Shown here piece by piece: positions 45,749-58,344 of a stretch of DNA of 64,000 nucleotides (position 1 is the stretch's first letter; each line of letters opens with the position of its first letter). Made by a program: the position numbers and the translations under genes. Source of the stretch: Cymbidium sinense (lineage: Eukaryota; Streptophyta; Magnoliopsida; Asparagales; Orchidaceae); the NCBI GenBank assembly GCA_021442155.1, contig CM038221.1, positions 147,985,601 through 148,049,600 of the forward strand, written 5' to 3'. The notes under the pieces are model-generated. The model was not told where the DNA came from, searched no databases, and saw only the letters and a program-made list of their open reading frames with translations.

Positions 45749-48700
45749 CCATAATTGGGCGAATGATGACGCACCCGATCAAGATCCCATGGTTCCATCA
45801 TCCCAGGCTATTGTGGTCCCTAGTCTACTTAGTTAGAGGAGGTAGTCGACCCAACCTGATCGAAGGATCCTTGTCAGTAGCCATGGGATGCAACATCCAA
45901 GGGAACCTTATAGACCTAGGGTGGAGTTTGTCTAAGGGGACAAATACAAGTCAACCTTAGCTAACAAAGGACTTTTCCCCCAATCAAATATATTTTATAG
46001 TTCATAGCTCAAAGAGCAAAGACGTTGGGGAACATACGGGCTATGGCCATGACTGTAATTTAGTTCTGTCATTTTGCAAAGCCACCGGTCGAGCTCATAA
46101 TCACATTTATGTAATATCATTTTATTGCAAAATCACACAGGTAGAGGACACGGGCCACGTCCTAATGGGCTTAAGATTATTTGAGCATGAAAAAAGTTAT
46201 GTATTTGATTTGACATTGGCTCTTTGTGAGCAAATTTTTTTTTTAATTTGTCACCCTCAACAAATGATTGCAGATTGGTGGATGGATTTTATTTTAAATT
46301 TAAATAATTAATTTTATTTAATTTATATTTTTGAATTTGAATATTTGATTATTTTATAATTGATTTGAAATTTAACATATAAAGATTGATCAATTAAACC
46401 ATAGTAGTAATAGCCTTTTGATCGCATGACTATTGTTGCCTAATAGACCATGTCAACTCTACATCTTTTCTATAGAGGAACGGGTCTAAATTCCGAAGAT
46501 TTATAATTATCTAAACCTTGTCAACTCCAGCTTGAGCGTAGAGGATCGAGTTTGGAACTTTTCACTTGAAAGCTTGAACATGAGAAGCCATGTCAACGAG
46601 TTTATTTTTTGTAATTGTATGACAAAATTAGCTTCTCAGATATTATTAAATTAAATTTTTTATAACATCATAATTGGGTTTTTTTAGGTTTTGTTAACCA
46701 AGACACGGTCCTAAGACCAAACTGGGAATCAACCCACGCAGCATCCTCAAATACTAAGTTTAAGAATTCATCATAGTATCAGGGCCCATGTGGATTTTTT
46801 CTTTCAATTAAAGTGTTCATATGAACTTTCAAATAATTTAATATATTTTGATATCAACGATTTGATAGGAATTTTGAACACTTGAATTAAATTAGGAGTT
46901 TATCTTATGATACATGCATATCAAGTTAAATTCATCTGGATATTTATATGAGTTTTAAAAAATATCCAAGTTGAATTTAATAAATACTTTATGAAGCATG
47001 TGAGGTTTCTTTAGAACAAAATTAATGTCTTCTTTGCTTGTATGTGTTGTGAATTGGTGTTGTTATATACTTATATTGCAATTCAAATCATTGCATTCTT
47101 TCTTGCATTTAAATTATTAATGAGCTAAATGTAAGCAAGAAAGTTATTTAGCTCGCACTCAAGAAAGAACAATTGAGTTTCGCAACCGCCTTTGCAAATC
47201 CTATTCAACTTCGCTTTCATATCGAATGCTAGCTTTCAAGCTTGTTAAAAGCTTCCTATGATCCAATTGTATGTTTAACTAAATTTCTCTTTATATCATT
47301 TAGAGTGAGATATTATAGAGATGCTCAAATTCATTGATGAGTTGTTAATTTATTGTGAGTCTCATTTAAATATTCTAAATTTCTTTTTTTTTTATTATGT
47401 AATATGATAAAACATGATGTATGTATATCTGAAAGTCTTGGCTATGCTCATGACAAACTACTTGGCTCCACCATAGATCATTGTTGCATAAGATGCAACA
47501 TAATCCAATCATTCATTAAGGAGCTTTAGCTATGCTTGCCAACATGTTACTTAGCTCCTCCATAAGTCTCTTATGAATCTCATTCAATTTTTTCTCTTTT
47601 TTTTTAAACATGACACTCAACAAATTTCCTATGATTTTAGTTTTACATTAAAATACAAACTCATATTGACTTTGAGAGTGTAGTATTCATGACTATCAAC
47701 AAGTCATCAAGTTATGCTTATGAGTAACCTATTGAATCTTTCATAGTCATTTATTCTAAGTTTGAATCAATCTAGCTCTTTTAATATGCAATATTATTTG
47801 AATCCTCACAAAGTTTTATTCTTGCTCATCCAGACATCATCGCGTTTCATATAAGTCTTTGCATATCATATCAAAGTCTCGGATATTACTTGTCTTTAAT
47901 AATAAGCTTTCAAATCCTATATGTATATAGGTTCTACTTATGCTTAATTTTATTCTTCACTTTGTCCACTGTAAGATAGCACAAATATTTGTTGGAGGTT
48001 TTCACTTGTATCCTTTAGCGAACATTCAAACTTATTATAAATCTCATTTGAGTTCTTCTAGGATTTCACCAATTTGTCCAATGAGGGTTGTAGTGGTGTC
48101 CAATTGTACATTTAGTAATCATGGGTGTACTCATTGGCTATTCGATCATGTTCTTGTTTGTAAGTGATTTCCCAAGTCCTTTATGATCCAGCTTTTCCAT
48201 TAATCTTTGTTTAAAATGATCTTTCAAGTTTATTATACACTATTTTCTTTATAAGCTTCATTTGAATTCTATTATTACTCATATGAGAGCTATTGGATCC
48301 CATGTCGCCTAATTTCGACCTCCTCATTATATGGAGGATCAAGTTCTGCTGAGAAGGTTCAAGAGGAAGTTCGTCAAAGGGCAAGTTGCTCACCGATCCA
48401 CAGGACACATGGCTCGCATGCCGCTTGGCTCACGGACTAGGAGGAAGAAATAGATGAAAGGGGAGGAGTTCGATCGGCCTTTGTTTTCTCGTCGGAAAAT
48501 GAGAGCGAAAGGGGTTCGTTTCAACCGGAAGAGGAAGAGGAAGTGTTGGGTTTTACGCTTTTCCTTGTGTGAGGATGACGGGATAAAATGGTATGGGAGG
48601 GATGATGTGGGGGCCTGTTATTGGTGGAGGCATGGGATGCGGCTGCGAGTTCTAAGGCATTGAATGGAAGGGATAATTAGATAAATTTATCTCGAAATAC

Positions 48701-49100
48701 GTGATAATCTTATTCAAATTTTAAGTGCGACAACATTACTAAAATTGGATGTCTATTCTAAGTAATTTTGATGCCTGCGATGCCAGGTCATGTCAATTTG
48801 ATTGTGGTCAATTGCGGCTTTTAATCATCAATGCTGAATTACTCTACGAATCTGAGCCTGATCATTTGATATTTCCAGCCTCCATGAAAATCAAGCTGGC
48901 AGCTGACATTAGTTAACTATCAATATGCAAAATATATTTTGATCAATTTTGATGTTCTAAACATTTTGATGAAGTCGTTTCGGAGATCATTGAACCAATT
49001 TTAGTGACTCCTAGTGAATTTTAGTTTTGATTTGCACTATATCGCATCAGAAGCTCATCGAATTTCTCTCATGAGCTCAACTCGACTTATGTAGTCAACA
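45745..49100 (-). repeat. LTR copy D, inverted and solo-LTR-like, about 3.4 kb
   Basis: On - it begins TGTTGACTACATAAGTCGAG (complement ending at 49100), like the TGACCTCTACATATATGTC start of copy B. It continues with TCAAAATTGATCAAAATAT-type text and a GC-richer part (about 48300-48660), a long diverged middle, then the complement of CACATGGGCCCTGATACTA (46780-46800), GAGCCAATGTCA near 46211, CGTGGCCCGTGTCCTCT near 46143, and the end near 45745. The middle (46810-48250) is only loosely matched. Several short ORFs inside (47940-48167, 48211-48408, 48454-48663) show no protein family. Confidence 0.7.
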
Positions 49101-49903
49101 CAAGTGCATACAAAATTTCAGTATACGTACTATTCTTTAAAGTGAGAGTCAGTACTGTAATTCCAACTGTTACCAGGCTCTTATTATTACCTGAACCTCC
49201 TTGAATTCACTGTGTTACGCAGAAAGATTCATTAAAAGGTTAAAAGGCATTAAAAAATCATTTATCAACGAAAGGTAACAACCATGAAAAATACGAGAAT
49301 ATAATATTTCTGAAGATGGAATAAATATTTTGCTTTTGCGAGGAATGATAAAGAAAATCTGGACCAGTACAGTCGTGTTCACAACGAGATAGAAAAGAAA
49401 AGCAAAGGGCACAATAATGGAAGCTCCTCAAGAATAGTTCAAAGCATATCCTGTAGCATATCCAAGCCCGTATTACTGTGATTCACCCACCCTTATAAGT
49501 AGTGAACATATGAAGCAGAAGTTCGGCAATAATGGAATCAATCAAGTTCTTAAATTGTCGAGTGAAGGGGAAGTGGCCCTGTGGGGTTTCAGAATAACAG
49601 GCAAATCTCCTTTGGCAGAAAGAATAGAAAATTCTTGTAGTATTATTTGTATCAAACTATATGTTTTTTATTTATTTATTCAGTGCCAAAGGAGAATTGT
49701 CCTGTTATTCAACAACACAAAAACAAGAAGGATACATGAATGCTTACCGGGTAATTATGATGGAAAACTTTCCAACTAAACAAGGTAAACAGAACTTACT
49801 TACAGACTCATTAAACGTAATGGATTTTTTTTTTTCTGATTTTTGTAAATGGTATCGATGGACAAACAAAAAAAAAACGTACGTGCATGCATGAACAATA
49901 AAA

Positions 49904-49979
<76 letters not shown>

Positions 49980-50046
49980 TAAATTTCTATTATTAATCAC
50001 ATACTTTTTAAAAGGAGTGGCTAAAATTATAATTTTATTACATTAA
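49101..50046. other. Unclassified stretch with a weak exon-like segment
   Basis: 49510-49640 (+) reads NQVLKLSSEGEVALWGFRIT and then GKSPLAERIE; the - strand reads LPVILKPHRATSPSLDN. Neither is recognised. GGCAAATCTCCTTTGGCAGA here resembles GGGCAAATCTCC-TT text inside R1/R2 (about 32538 and 53978), with GCCAAAGGAGAA nearby in both places. So a small shared repeat may be present. Confidence 0.35.
49908..49976. repeat. (TA)n microsatellite
   Basis: About 34 TA units; the YIYIYI open frames on both strands are due to it. Confidence 0.96.
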
Positions 50047-51105
50047 GGGTCTGTTTGGGGAAGTTGGTTGTAAAGCTACTGTAGAGAAAGTGGTTTTTTG
50101 AAAAAATTTATGTGTATTATAAATAATTTTTTGTTAAAAAAATTTAAAAAAAAGCTTTCTGATAGTCACAACACTAACATTTTTGATACTCAAAATAATT
50201 TTTTCTCCACAAAACTAAAATCCAAAAAATCGATAAATAAAGTTTATTTTGCTTTCTACTTACTTTCTGAAAAAATAAAGCAGCAAAAAATTGTCTCAAA
50301 TACACCATAATATTAGAGAAATGCTTTAATATAAGTGCACTTTTTAACACTAGTTCAATAAATAATGAATAAAAAAATGTATGCATTTCAATGCATTGTA
50401 TGATTGATCATTTATCTATTAATTATGTATTGTTATGGGGTTGAAATTTTGAAGTAAAACAAAACACTTTATCTTCAGTCCATTTTTCAAAAGGGGGTAT
50501 TGATGCTTCTGTGGTTGAACAATATTTTCATAAAAATAAGATTAAATCTTTTTAATCACACATCAATCATATTTTTTCAGAAGGCGTGATTATATGATTA
50601 AAATTGTGGCTATGTGTGTTAGTTTCAGCCAAAATTATTAAAAACTCGTGACTAAAATTTAATATTAAATCATATATTTTCAGGTAAGATATAATTATAG
50701 CACAAAATTACTTTTCTAAATGAAAAATGAGATTTCAAACACAAAGTTTCATATTATCAATTAATTTTCATTCAGTTGAAGTTCAAAACATTTAAATACA
50801 TTATGAGATTCGGATGTATTTTTAGGCTATGAGCGTATGATAGATATGCTCAAAATAGAATAATATTTGTGAAAAAAAATAAAAAATTACTATTTTTTTA
50901 AGATTAAAAAAGTGTTTGAATGTCTTTTTGTAGCATAAAAAATCGTCTTGCAGTTATTTTATAAATGTATTTTAAAATTTTGTTATTTTTGTTTTGATTA
51001 TTTCTTGCAGTTATTTCTTGCAGTTATATATAAAAAAATAACGTCTAAACATAACTGCTGTAGAACTCAGCAAAATATACGATTACTAAACGGACAGTGA
51101 TGCTT
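50047..51105. mobile_element. Possible hAT-type non-autonomous element, about 1.06 kb
   Basis: The left edge GGGTCTGTTTGGGGAAG and right edge ATTACTAAACGGACAGTG are near-complementary (CTGTTTGG versus complement CTGTCCGTTTAG), the usual look of plant hAT MITE ends. The interior is AT-rich with TTTCTTGCAGTTAT repeated at about 51001-51026 and no transposase. I could not find a clean 8-bp target duplication. Confidence 0.4.
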
Positions 51106-51119
51106 GAATTTCACTGTCA

Positions 51120-54100
51120 TTGATTATGTGTCTAATATGGTATGGTGTTTAAGTATACTTATGTATCATATTAAGCAACATCTACATGACAATGTATCAT
51201 ATTAAGAAACATCTACATGACATACTATAAGTGATATATGGCAAGCGAGAAGAAACATAATCTAAAAAACATACCTAATAGCAACATTGTACCATAGTAT
51301 AATCTAAAAGAAATTGATAATTTCAATAGAATGGTATATATATCAACTTTAATAATGTCAAATACACACACACACAGATTCTCTTGTTGAATAATTTCAT
51401 ATACATGAAATTACAAAAATACATAAATATAAGAAATATAATTAAGTTTATTAAGATTTTATACAAATATAAAAAAACAAATAAAAGAATGTATCTTTCA
51501 AATGATTATGTCTATATATATATTTACATGAATCACTGACTCTTCTATTAGATGTCAGGTAAATATGTAAATGCTCAATTGAGTTAAAAATGATTTAATT
51601 TTTATTTCTAACTTAAGAAGTTCAAAAATTGTCATTCTCTTTTCTTTTCCATACAATCAATATCGATTGCCACATAAAGCTTAAAAAAATTTTCTTAGTT
51701 TCATTAATACATTATACATTATCTTGTGAAGTTGATCACGAGATGTGATGGGCAATAACTTTTGCATAAATACATGAAAATTATGTACCATCAAACCATA
51801 TAAAGTAAAATCTTATATATTTACAAGTCATTTTAAATTTAAAGCATATATGTCTAAAAATTTAAATGTTTTTAATTAAAAGTATATCTCCTTCTTTATT
51901 CCATTGTCAAAACATATGATTCTATAAGTTAATTTCTCCATGCCACCATAAAATAATTATAAAGAGCACAACAAAGAAAAGTTTAGCTTTGGACTAATCT
52001 TCTCAAACGAAATTAAATTTAAAATTATAGATAGTACTTATTTTTATAATATCTTATTCATCTAATCCAATAAATAAAACACTAAACAATAATGTTACAA
52101 AATTTCAATAAATTATCAAAAAGCACAAAAACTTATTTCCTTCTAGTAATATAAATTAACTAATAGCTTTAAGTGAAATTTTAAAATTGCTTGTTTGATA
52201 CAAATTCTTGGATAAAACACAAATTAAGAAATAAAAATGCTAAATGAAGAAGCACTTCAGACTGGTTTTAAAATTTATTCCCAATCAATATAAAGTATAG
52301 TATGCCATGTAAAGTAAAATTAAAAAGTATATATATATATATAATAAAGGAGTCTGAGAACTTTGCTATTAATTCTCATTTGATAACTAATAAAAGAATA
52401 AATGTGCTATTAGTGTAACTTTTGTGCAACTAAGAATATAATCATCTACAAAAGTCTCTCTATTCCATAATAGTTTATATTTTTTCGAACAAGCAACATA
52501 CATTTTATCATTATAAGAACTTAGAAAAGAATCAAAGAAAGAAACTATTAGTAGCCATGTATAATATTACCAACATTTCTTGATTGCTAAGAGGATTAGT
52601 TAGAAGATAGGGTTATGGCATAGATAGAGAGAGAAGGTGGAACCGTAGGCTAGTGAGAAGACCGAGCCATTGGTGATGTGTGATTGTGGATTCAGAGTAG
52701 ACATCATGCGATGCAGTTAGGATTTAGTGACAGATGAAATAAGAAGAAGTATTTCTTCGATTGATTTCTCAATTTTTAGTTTTTTGTGATGGATTTGCAT
52801 TGATATGTTATTTTTGTCTCAACATCCTACACCTTCTTAATTATGCTTCTCTCCATTGTTGTGATGAAGCATTTATATGTCATAAGTATGTCACATATTT
52901 GTGGTGGGAAGAATAAGTTACAAAATGATTGCAACTTAATTTAGAACAAAAAAACTATATGTCATAAATCTATTGTAACGTTGAGATGAGACATTATGAT
53001 AAATAGTTGTTCAATGAAAAAATAAAGGTTTACAACGTGCGAGTTGCAAGAATATTGAAATATTTTAACAGACTAATTCCGTTGCAAATATATATATATC
53101 AAATTTGTAAAAAAACTTGAAATTTGCTATTTTGGGGGGACCTATTTGCTTGCTTTTAGGAGAGAAGACAATGCAAGCTACCCTTACTAGTGATCCTTGG
53201 ATGCATGTTCCTATACTAGCTAATTGCTCAATCTTGGGATGAAGAAGAACGTTGAAACTTGGTTAAAAATATAAAAAATATATCTAATATCGTTACCATG
53301 AAGTACAGCTAAATTTCTTTAATAGGGGCATAAAACTTAATTTTATCAAGGCATAAAATTTATTTTTTAATAGGTCATAAAACATTATTTTTAAAATCAT
53401 TATATAATGATATAGAGAAGAAGAAGAGGAACAATTGATGAAAAGAGATGCTGGGAGGACTGGAGAGAAGAAGGCTGAGCAAGCTGTGAAACTCACTAAA
53501 ATAAGTTTCAAATTTCAAATCAGCTTAATGAAAAGAACAATCTTCAACACTCCTATGAGCATGAGCATAAATATGTAGTAAAATATAAGTAAGCATCCTG
53601 TAAACATTTAAGAGAACTGAATATGTAGTAGAAATATAAGAACTAAGCAACCATAATAACAATACTATAATAAAAAATTGGTTGTCTATTACAACATTTT
53701 CAAAGATAAATCTCTATCATTAACATTAAGGTTATCCATAGAAACTAACTTTAGGTAGTTTACAATATCTCCAGAGTGATTAAAAGCTTGTTAGTTTCAT
53801 TCCATTGAAATTTTATTAATGGTTCTATGTATTGAATTTTAAGTTCTATTGGGTCTAAGTAATTTGCAGACTCACCACATAAAGTTAGCAACTACTGAAA
53901 TGAAATATTAATTGAGGAGACGAAAACATATTAGATGGAGAGAAAGACCGCATAAACCGAAATAATTCTAGAATCGGGCAAATCTCCTTTGAGGTTTTCA
54001 CACACTTCACACTACAAGAGTGGTAGTTGATTAAAACTTCGCCAAAGGAGAAGTGTACACTATTCACTCTTCCCATTAATTTCTTTACTTTTCTTCTTCA

Positions 54101-57100
54101 TCTTCTTCTTCTTTATTGTAACATATATCTTGAGTTGAACAAAGGCTTACAACCTCTTATTTAAAGGCTTGGATGCTAAGGAATATGCCTAACTTCCAAT
54201 TGGCATAGCCACCAAAGAGCCACATACAATTTATACATTTATCTATGAACACTTTCACTTGTATAGTTGTATTTTTCCTTCATATGATAATTTATTTGGT
54301 TGGATAGAATTATACCCAAGTGTAATTCGATTGGATTAACATCTTTGTGAGGGTTTATAAAAATATCGATTTTAAGAGAGAGAGATAAAATACAATCAAA
54401 TCAAATTTTTGAGTCTCTAACTTTGCTAAATATATCAACTTATTCATTATTATACTAATAAGGTTTCTTACAAAATTGTGAGATGGCCAAAACCTACTAT
54501 ATGATTTTGTGAACTCAATATGACCGGATATTCTAAAAGATTAATTATGTGAGAGGTGTCTAACCTTATCCAAATTGCTCAACCTAGCTTATGATTAGTC
54601 ATTCAAGTCTCCCTAATCCTTCTTAATTATGATTTATAACTGGATATGTTATTTTTGTCTCAACATCCTACACCTTCTTAATTATGCTTCTTTCCATTGT
54701 TGTGATGAAGCATTTATATGTCATAAGTATGTCACATATTTGTGGTGGGAAGAATAAGTTACAAAATGATTGCAACTTAATTTAGAACAAAAAACTATAT
54801 GTCATAAATCTATTCTAACGTTGAGATGAGACATTATGACAAATAGTTGTTCAATGAAAAAATAAAGGTTTACAACATGCTAGTTGCAAGAATATTGAAA
54901 TATTTTAACAGACTAATTCCGTTGCAAATATATATATATATATATATATATATCAAATTTGTAAAAAAATTTGAAATTTGCTATTTTGGGGGGACCTATT
55001 TGCTTGCTTTTAGGAGAGAAGACAATGCAAGCTACCCTTACTAGTGATCCTTGGATGCATGTTCCTATACTAGCTAGCTAACTAATTGCTCAATCTTGAG
55101 ATGAAAGAACTTTGAAACTTGGTTAAAAAATATATCTGTTCTGCCATGAAGTGGTGAGCTAAATTTCTTTAATAGGGGCATAAAACTTAATTTTATCAAG
55201 GCATAAAATATTTTTTTAATAGGTCATAAAACATTATTTTTAGAATCATTATATAATGATATAGAGAAGAAGAAGAGGAACAATTGATGAAAAGAGATGC
55301 TGGGAAGATTGGAGAGAAGAAGGCTGAGCAAGCTGTGAAACTCACTAAAATAAGTTTCAAATTTCAGATCAGCTTAATGAAATGAACAATCTTCAACACT
55401 CCTATGATCATGAGCATGAACATAAATATGTAGTAAAATATAAGTAAGCATCCTGCAAACATTTAAGAGAACTGAATATGTAGTAGAAATATAAGAACTA
55501 AACAACCATCAATAACAATAATATAATAAAAAATTGGTTGTCTATTACAACATTTTTTAAGATAAATCTCTATCATTAACATTAAGGTTATCCATAGAAA
55601 CTAACTTTAGGTAGTTTACAATATCTCCATAGTGATTAAAAACTTGTTAGTTTCGTTCCATTGAAATTTTATTAATTGTTCTATGTATTGAATTTTAAGT
55701 TCTATTGGGTCTAAGTAATTTGCAGATTCACCACATAAAGTTAGCAACTACTGAAATGAAATATTAATTGAGGAGACGGAAACATATGAGATGAGAGAGA
55801 AAGACTAGACAGACTGAGCATGGTTGGCTGGGAAATAGAATTTCCCAAATCTCCTTCAGTGTTTTGCACTCACTTCAGGAGGTGACGACTTACGTCAAAG
55901 GAGAAGTTGCACTATTCACTCTTTCCATTAATTTCTTTTCTTTTCTTCTTCATCTTCTTCTTCTTCATTGTAACATAGACTATCTTGAGTTGAACAAAGG
56001 CTTACAACCTCTTATTTAAAGGTTTGTATGCTAAGGAATATGCCTAACTTTCAATCGGCATATCCACCAAAGAGCCACATACAACTGTGCATAAGTTCAT
56101 CAATTTACGAACACTTTCACTTGTATAGTTGTATTTTACAGTCCTTCATATGATAATTTATTTGGTTGGATAGAATTATACCCAAGTGTAATGACTCACT
56201 TCGATTGGATTAACATCTATGTGAGGGTTTATAAAAATATCGATTTTAAGAGAGAGATTAAAATATAATCAAATCAAATTTTTGAGTCTTTAACTTTGCT
56301 AAATATATCAACTTAATCATTCTTATACTAATAAGATTTCCTACAAAATTGTGAGATGGCCAAAACATGCTATATGATTTTGTGAACTCAGTATGAATGG
56401 ATATTCTAAAAGATTAATTATGTGAGAGGTGTCTAACCTTATCCAAATTTCTCAACCTAGCTTATGATTAGTCATTCAAGTTCAATCATTTCGAAAGAGT
56501 GTTTTGTGAGACATCAAATCTCCCTAGTCCTTCAATATAATTTTATCTCCTCTTATTTCTATAGCTTTAACCTTTTGTTGTATATTATCAAATCACCTTG
56601 CTATTTTTCACTGTGTACCCTAGCTTTGATAAATGATGTAATTATAGTCCTTTTAATTTAACTATTCTCCATTCTTCATTTATGTCATAAGTCTCAAAAT
56701 TTTCTCTTTTACCATCCTTAATTTGACATACAATAACATGCTTTTTGTGTTCCCAATGCTGACCACTTAACACATTTTATTTTAAATCTAAATATTAAAA
56801 AAAAAGAAAAAAATTAAACAAAGTGAACCCAAATAGCCCTTAAATGAATCTTTGTTGTTTAAAAAAAATTCTTTATTTGTTGATTATTTCAAGTTATCTT
56901 AAAGTGAAGGTTAATAACTTTTTTTTAGCATAGTAAGCTTTAGGGATAGAGGAGCTTTCATGCATTTGAAAGGATGGCAATAATGTAAGCTAGCTTTCAA
57001 AAATTTCAAATATCCTCTTATTCATTAGCATATGCCTCCATTACTCTCTCCCAGTACTAAATTTCAACCAAGAACTAAAAAGCTAAGAGGATTTGCAAAT

Positions 57101-57618
57101 CTATAAAATCAAGATTGAAAGAGCATCAATAGGGAAGATCCATAGAATGTTCCGTGCCATGCATTCTTCAACACCATAAAAAAGTTGCTGCAAAAAAGTG
57201 ATTGAAAAATATGATTCCTTTGCTAACTCAAAAGACTTGTTCTATTTCTTAAGTAAATAACTTTTTTCATTCATAAGAAAGATATTATAAGAGATTTTGA
57301 AAGACATTATAATTCACATCTCAATGTATCAATTGGTCTAGATAAGATAAAAAAATAAAATAAAATTAAGCTCATAAAAACTACTTAACTAGCTCAAGTG
57401 TTGATAAACTTCGGAGTCAATATAGTGGAGCAGCACCATGATCTTTTTACAGCAGACAAAGAATTTCCAAAGTATAAAGGTTCATATACATCCAACCCAT
57501 GAGAATTCAATTCTTTTTAAAGCCATACAAAGAGTATTACAAAAGCATAATCAACATCGAGATGAGAATTATCATAATTATAGAAATCTTGAGTTGAATA
57601 CCTAATGATTCTTGGTAT
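51120..57618 (+). repeat. Large repeat R2 (second copy of R1, longer form)
   Basis: Collinear with 29625-34258 but about 1.9 kb longer, mainly because a 1.84-kb part is present twice (52802-54609 and 54643-56480). Against R1 it carries many small indels, a much shorter CA tract and TA tract, and 60-odd bases at about 57440-57500 that R1 lacks. No gene recognised. On - the 57460-57620 part reads STQDFYNYDNSHLDVDYAF and FVILFVWL, as does R1 at 34117-34323, a frame shared by both but of unknown origin. Confidence 0.85.
52802..56480 (+). repeat. 1.84-kb tandem duplication inside R2
   Basis: GATATGTTATTTTTGTCTCA begins at 52802 and again at 54643, an offset of 1841 that is kept at the TA tract (53088 and 54929). 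The first copy ends near 54609 after GATTAGTCATTCAAGT, followed by about 30 bases and the second copy. Each contains the CTT-rich run and CAAAGGCTTACAACCTC. R1 has this segment once. Confidence 0.9.
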
Positions 57619-58199
57619 TTTTCACATAAATCATAATGACTAAGAGGTTTATTAAGCATAAATGCTTTCTTAAAAGAATGTTTCTCCAAACCATTAATTT
57701 AATGATTTAAAGTTCTCATAATTTCTATATTTTGATAGCTTATCATGCAACCCAATATATGCGTTGTTCCATCATAGACTAATGGATGTGATTTTAACTT
57801 ATATATTGTTGTGGTCGTATGCAATGTTATTTTCTGCATGGATGTAATATTCTACTCCCATATGTACCTTTATTTCCCTCATGCATTCAGTTGAGTTATG
57901 AAGTTAATGCAAAATAAATTGTTTTCATGCCGATAATTAGCTTCGTTTTGTTCTTTTTCAAGTATATAAAAAATATGATAAATGAAATATTTTAGTTCAT
58001 AGTTTATTTTCTCACAAATCTACAGGAAAGCAAATAAAATGATCGTATATATTCTGCACGTGTTTAAGTTGTCTTTAAAATAAACCAAATCAAACAGTCC
58101 GCCAGATCTAAACCTGAGATCAATATCTTAAAACCAAGAGTATAAAACTAGAGCCCTTCCAAAAGACGTAAGACATATATGAAGGTATTCAGACATACT
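57619..58199. other. AT-rich stretch, nothing recognised
   Basis: R2 similarity has ended; no coding frame or known repeat seen. Confidence 0.5.
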
Positions 58200-58310
58200 G
58201 TAGGTATAAACTCCGCTCTCCGCTCGTAGGAACTCCGACCAAACTCCGACCGCCCACCGAGCACGGTCCTCCGCCCTCTCGGAACTTCTCGGCCGCCGCC
58301 GGCGTAGGTC
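58200..58310. other. Short GC-rich islet
   Basis: About 110 bases with CTCCGACCAAACTCCGACCG and GGCCGCCGCCGGCG in AT-rich surroundings. On - the frame reads FREGGGPCSVGGRSLVGVPT. It may be a captured scrap of a host 5' exon; unidentified. Confidence 0.3.
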
Positions 58311-58344
58311 TCATGCTTTTTTTGTCCCGTTGCACACGACTTCT

